Shown here: positions 7,305 through 9,916 of the stretch, piece after piece
How positions within the stretch are numbered: the first letter of the stretch is position 1
Layout of the letters: each line of letters opens with the position of its first letter
NCBI GenBank assembly: GCA_023453655.1
Contig: JAEXTE010000097.1
Span: 1-9,916 of the forward strand
Origin: Pseudomonadota bacterium
Lineage (GTDB): Bacteria; Pseudomonadota; Gammaproteobacteria; Xanthomonadales; Xanthomonadaceae
Direction of reading: 5' to 3'
DNA: 9,916 nt
Notes under the pieces: generated by a model
Databases searched by the model: none
Told to the model about the DNA's origin: nothing
What the model saw: only the letters and a program-made list of their open reading frames with translations
Translations under genes and position numbers: made by a program

Positions 7305-8960
7305 TCAGTTGCGGCGCAGGTCGGGGTCGCGCAGGCCCTGCCGACGCAGCTCCAGCACCACCGGGGTGATGCGGGCGATGCGGGCGTCGATCCGCGCCCG
7401 GGCGTAGTAGTCGAGGTCGTCGCGCTTGCGCAACGTGGTCAGCTGGACCAGGGCCTGTTCCTCGCGCCCGCTGAGGAAGGCCGCCTCGGCCCAGGATTCA
7501 CCGGCGCGCACCGGATCGCCCGCGATCTCGCTGGCACGCGCGAAGGTGCGCTGGAATGCCGGATCGTCGCCGCTGGCGTTGAGCAGCGGCCGCAGCACCG
7601 CCTGCGCACGGCGGCCGGCCTCGGGCGTGTCCCGCGCGACGAGGATGTCGGCGTAGGTCAGGGCCACGGCCGGGTTGCGCGGCATGCGCGCGAGCAGGTC
7701 CTCGAAGCGCCGGTCCGCGGCGTCCGCGCGGCCGGCATGGGCCTCGGCCTCGGCCAGGGCCAGGCCGATCCAAAGATCGCCCGGATGGCGCTCGAGCAGG
7801 CCGGCCAGGCCCAGCGCGGCCTGCTCGCCACGGCCGGCGCGCAGCTGCGCCACCGACAGGCCGTACAACTGCGCGTCGTCCAGCGGTCTGGCGCGGGCGA
7901 TCTGCTCGTACTCGCGTACCGCGGCATCGGGCGTGTTGGCGCTGAGCACCCGCAGGCGCTCGCGCGCCCAGCCGAACTCCTGACGATCGCCGCCCTGCAG
8001 GCCGCCGGCCAGGGACAGGGTGGACGGGAGCAGCGGGTTGTCGCTCAGGCGCAGGCTGTCGGGCACCGCCACGCCGTCGATCCGGACCCGCTCGGTGCGC
8101 GTGGCATCCGGGGTCGATACCGATCCGGTCACCGTGGTCGCGCCCAGCCGCTGGGCGCGATCCTTGGCCTCGCTGATGCGCGTGGTGGTGACCGGATGGG
8201 TCTTGAGGTAGTCGGGCAGGCGTTCGCGCTCGCCGCCCTGGTTGGTTCGCGACGCCGCCTGCATGCGCTCGAACATGCTGGCCATCGCGATCGGTTCGTA
8301 GCCGCCCCGCGCCAGGGTGCGGATGCCGATGCGGTCGGCCTCGGACTCGTTGGAGCGGGTGTAGTTGATCTGGCGCTGCGCGGCCAGGCCCTGCGCACTG
8401 GCGATGGCCGCCATGGCGGCATCGTCGGACGAGTTGCCGCCGGCCGACTGGGCCACCGCGATCGCGCCGAGCATGGCGAGCAGGATCGGAATGCTGTCGC
8501 GCTGCGCACGCTCGACGCTGCGCAGCACGTGCGCCTGGGTGACGTGGGCGATCTCGTGGCCCAGCACCGCGGCCACCTCGTCCTCGCTCTCGGCCGCCAG
8601 CACCAGGCCGGCGTTCATGCCGATGTAGCCGCCCAGCGTGGCGAAGGCGTTGATGCTGCGGTCCTTCATCATGAAGAAGGTGAAGCGCTGCTCCGGGTCG
8701 TCGCTGACCGCGGCGAGGCGATTGCCGGTCGACTGCAGCCAGGCCTCGCTCAGCGGATCCTCCAGCACGTAGCCGTAGTGGCGCAGCTGGGCCAGCATCA
8801 TGCGGCCGTACTCGGCCTGCTGGACCGGTCCCAGCACCGCGCCGGCCGAGGAGCCGATGTCGGGCAGGCGGTTCTCCTGCGCCGACGCGCCGGACGCGGC
8901 GACGACGACCAGCAGGGCGGTCGCGAACACTGTGCGGAAGCGGGCGAAGCGTGTGCGCAT
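7305..8960 (-). CDS. bepA: BepA-like periplasmic M48 metalloprotease with TPR domain
   Basis: Periplasmic zinc protease/chaperone for outer-membrane assembly; in E. coli BepA helps LptD mature and degrades stalled LptD and BamA. The 551 residues begin with a Sec signal peptide (basic start, hydrophobic 11-22, ASGASA with cleavage after residue 27), then LPDIGSSAG as in BepA. Zinc site: HEIAH at 135-139, with Glu205 of NESEAD as third ligand. His255 in [10 protein letters not shown] corresponds to the regulatory His246 switch of E. coli BepA. After about residue 320 the protein is alanine/leucine-rich helical repeats, consistent with TPRs, ending in [11 protein letters not shown] as BepA ends in a similar helix. 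A linker of some 50 residues between protease and TPRs looks longer than in E. coli (487 aa). ATG 8960 gives a clean signal peptide; ATG 8993 would add an 11-residue basic extension and abuts a hairpin. The paralogue LoiP lacks the TPRs. Confidence 0.92.
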   Translation of the reverse strand: MRTRFARFRTVFATALLVVVAASGASAQENRLPDIGSSAGAVLGPVQQAEYGRMMLAQLRHYGYVLEDPLSEAWLQSTGNRLAAVSDDPEQRFTFFMMKDRSINAFATLGGYIGMNAGLVLAAESEDEVAAVLGHEIAHVTQAHVLRSVERAQRDSIPILLAMLGAIAVAQSAGGNSSDDAAMAAIASAQGLAAQRQINYTRSNESEADRIGIRTLARGGYEPIAMASMFERMQAASRTNQGGERERLPDYLKTHPVTTTRISEAKDRAQRLGATTVTGSVSTPDATRTERVRIDGVAVPDSLRLSDNPLLPSTLSLAGGLQGGDRQEFGWARERLRVLSANTPDAAVREYEQIARARPLDDAQLYGLSVAQLRAGRGEQAALGLAGLLERHPGDLWIGLALAEAEAHAGRADAADRRFEDLLARMPRNPAVALTYADILVARDTPEAGRRAQAVLRPLLNASGDDPAFQRTFARASEIAGDPVRAGESWAEAAFLSGREEQALVQLTTLRKRDDLDYYARARIDARIARITPVVLELRRQGLRDPDLRRN

Positions 8961-8993
8961 GAAGGTCCGGCGGCGGAGCGGGAGACGGGGCAT

Positions 8994-9018
8994 CGCCCCG
9001 GCCAAGCATGCCGGGGCG
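8994..9018 (-). other. Stable 9-bp hairpin in the bepA leader
   Basis: A perfect 9-bp inverted repeat (CGCCCCGGC/GCCGGGGCG on the minus strand) with a 7-nt loop lies 34-58 nt upstream of the chosen bepA start, downstream of the predicted promoter. It directly abuts the alternative ATG at 8993. The GGGGC arm can also pair with GCCCC at 8987-8991, so two hairpins compete. There is no U-run, so it is not an obvious terminator; a role in mRNA stability or translation is possible. Confidence 0.4.
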
Positions 9019-9102
9019 TCGCCGGTGGGGAGTGAATCCGATGTTAATCGTTCGCAGCGTTCCGCCGGCAGAGGTGGAAAAGCGCCGCGCTGGGACCCAC
9101 CA

Positions 9103-9130
9103 TTCGACCCACTCCAGCGCGACAGGTTCC
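9103..9130 (-). promoter_or_regulatory. Probable sigma-E-type promoter for bepA
   Basis: On the minus strand GGAACCT (9124-9130) is followed after 15 nt by GTCGAA (9103-9108). The sigma-E consensus is GGAACTT, about 15-16 nt, GTCNAA, so only one base departs from it. bepA (yfgC) is a known sigma-E regulon member in E. coli, which makes the site meaningful. Transcription would begin near 9096, giving a leader of about 136 nt that contains the hairpin at 8994-9018. The -35 element overlaps the region just upstream of the glutaredoxin start on the other strand. Confidence 0.6.
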
Positions 9131-9134
9131 CGAC

Positions 9135-9416
9135 ATGGCCGACCCCACCGCCGCGGCACAGCCGCCGATCACGCTCTATACCAGCGCCATCTGCGGCTAC
9201 TGCGTGGCCGCCAAGAACTTCCTGCGCAGTCGTGGCCTGCAGTGGGACGAAGTGCGGATCGACCTGGACCCGGCCGAGCGCGAGCGGATGGTCGCGCGCA
9301 CGCGTCGCACCTCGGTGCCGCAGATCTTCATCGGCGACACCCATGTCGGGGGCTACGACGACATGATGGCCCTGCACCGGGCCGGCGGGCTCGACGCGCT
9401 GCTCGACCAGCGCTGA
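9135..9416 (+). CDS. grxC: Class I glutaredoxin (GrxC-like), CGYC active site
   Basis: Small 93-residue cytoplasmic thiol-disulfide oxidoreductase that uses glutathione to reduce protein disulfides and mixed disulfides. The thioredoxin fold is plain: beta strand ITLYTS, active site C20-G-Y-C23, the cis-proline motif TSVPQIF (P62), and the glutathione-binding GGYDDM at 72-77. Classical dithiol glutaredoxins have CPYC; here glycine replaces proline, which should raise the redox potential or alter cysteine reactivity. The assignment to GrxC rests on length and on DTHVGGYDD. The start at 9135 is preceded by a weak ACAGG at 9122-9126. The gene diverges from bepA, and I see no convincing promoter of its own in the 140 nt upstream. 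It could be co-transcribed with the downstream AhpD-like gene, 71 nt away. Confidence 0.95.
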   Translation: MADPTAAAQPPITLYTSAICGYCVAAKNFLRSRGLQWDEVRIDLDPAERERMVARTRRTSVPQIFIGDTHVGGYDDMMALHRAGGLDALLDQR

Positions 9417-9425
9417 GCGGCGCGC

Positions 9426-9461
9426 GCCACGCCCGCGTGGCCGATCGGTATCCATTTTCTT
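9426..9461 (+). terminator. Weak terminator-like hairpin after the glutaredoxin gene
   Basis: GCCACG/CGTGGC forms a 6-bp stem with a CCCG loop (9426-9441), 9 nt past the stop codon. A T-rich stretch (ATTTTCTT, 9454-9461) follows only after a 12-nt gap, too far for a textbook intrinsic terminator. The same A/T-rich patch could instead be part of a promoter for the next gene. Confidence 0.25.
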
Positions 9462-9487
9462 CCAGACATGAGCCAGGAACGGGCCAG

Positions 9488-9877
9488 ATGAGCGAGTCAG
9501 ACCGGGTCAGGGAATTCACCGCGTTCCGCCAGCGCATGAACGAGCGCATCCTCGCCGAGCCCAACCAGGTGGTGCGGCGCTTCTTCGCCCTCGACACCCA
9601 GACCTACCAGGCCGGCGCCCTGGGCGTGAAGACCAAGGAACTGCTGGGCCTGGTGGCCTCGCTGGTCCTGCGCTGCGACGACTGCATCAGCTACCACGTG
9701 GCGCAGTGCCGGCAAGCCGGCGCCAGCCGCGAGGAGCTGTTCGAGACCTTCTCGGTGGGGCTGGTGGTGGGCGGCAGCATCGTCATCCCCCACCTGCGCC
9801 GGGCCGTGGATTTCCTGGACCGGCTCGAGCAGGGAGAGGCCGGGGCGCCCGCGGCACACGATCACGGCCAGCCCTGA
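9488..9877 (+). CDS. AhpD-like carboxymuconolactone decarboxylase family protein
   Basis: A 129-residue all-helical protein of the AhpD/CMD superfamily. Residues E51, C63, C66 and H70 have exactly the spacing of the catalytic Glu118, Cys130, Cys133 and His137 of mycobacterial AhpD (E-x11-C-x2-C-x3-H). A thiol-based alkyl-hydroperoxidase or disulfide-relay activity is therefore more likely than gamma-carboxymuconolactone decarboxylation, which lacks the cysteine pair; the substrate is unknown. GVKTKELLGLVASLVLRC and SVGLVVGGSIVIPHLRRA are typical family helices. The start at 9488 follows AGGA at 9475-9478 with 9 nt spacing. It lies 71 nt after the glutaredoxin gene on the same strand, fitting a thiol-redox pair. 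The C-terminus (HDHGQP) is probably disordered. No AhpC peroxiredoxin is visible in the window. Confidence 0.9.
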   Translation: MSESDRVREFTAFRQRMNERILAEPNQVVRRFFALDTQTYQAGALGVKTKELLGLVASLVLRCDDCISYHVAQCRQAGASREELFETFSVGLVVGGSIVIPHLRRAVDFLDRLEQGEAGAPAAHDHGQP

Positions 9878-9878
9878 G

Positions 9879-9891
9879 GGCCCGGAGGGCC
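9879..9891 (+). other. Short GC hairpin after the AhpD-like gene, at window edge
   Basis: GGCCC/GGGCC with a 3-nt loop starts one base after the stop codon. A second small inverted repeat, CCAA/TTGG at 9893-9904, follows. There is no U-run within the window. It may be the start of a terminator, but the sequence ends at 9916 so it cannot be judged. Confidence 0.2.
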
Positions 9892-9916
9892 GCCAAGACT
9901 TTGGTCGGGTTGGGGC

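Noticed and set aside
9468..9491. Seven-codon upstream reading frame whose stop overlaps the AhpD-like start (ATGA)
   Set aside because: No ribosome-binding site precedes it, and such mini-frames are expected by chance. Its AGGA is the ribosome-binding site of the real gene.
1..9916. Search for mobile elements, CRISPR repeats, tRNA/rRNA, toxin-antitoxin or phage genes
   Set aside because: No transposase-like frame, target-site repeats, regularly spaced repeats or RNA gene signatures were seen; all sizeable frames are explained by conserved genes or their shadows.

Overview
The window looks like a chromosomal segment of a high-GC gammaproteobacterium of the Xanthomonadaceae/Lysobacteraceae (Lysobacter- or Luteimonas-like). 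This is inferred from the very high G+C, the protein sequences, and the order phoB-phoR-ppk-ppx. I see no transposase, integrase, tRNA, rRNA, CRISPR array or prophage gene. Coding density is high, and all genes share the same GC-rich codon habit, so there is no sign of recent transfer.

Layout. Positions 1-8960 carry seven genes, all on the minus strand. In transcription order they are: a BepA-like periplasmic M48 metalloprotease (8960-7305); the phosphate response regulator PhoB (7201-6512) and its sensor kinase PhoR (6372-5047); polyphosphate kinase Ppk1 (5026-2897); exopolyphosphatase Ppx (2900-1362, its start overlapping the ppk stop); a GT4 glycosyltransferase (1251-106); and the first 46 codons of a probable PAP2-type phosphatase that runs off the left edge (140-1). 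On the plus strand, diverging from the protease gene, are a class I glutaredoxin (9135-9416) and an AhpD-like carboxymuconolactone decarboxylase family protein (9488-9877).

Regulation seen in the sequence. Upstream of phoB are three tandem 11-bp PhoB half-sites followed by a -10 element, an arrangement resembling the autoregulated E. coli phoB promoter. Upstream of the glycosyltransferase are four GTCA-type half-sites in exact 11-bp register, which I read as a candidate Pho-box array. Upstream of the protease is a close match to a sigma-E promoter (GGAACCT, 15 nt, GTCGAA), which fits the envelope-stress role of BepA; its -35 element overlaps the ribosome-binding region of the divergent glutaredoxin gene.

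How the genes fit together. PhoR/PhoB sense and answer phosphate limitation. Ppk and Ppx build and degrade polyphosphate, the phosphate reserve. The glycosyltransferase plus PAP2 phosphatase, if truly under PhoB, could replace phospholipid with glycolipid by freeing diacylglycerol from phosphatidate and then glycosylating it. That last step is my inference and is the most interesting hypothesis here. The protease gene is a separate envelope-quality-control unit, and the two plus-strand genes look like thiol-redox functions. The rest is conserved housekeeping sequence; I did not find a clearly new biological system.
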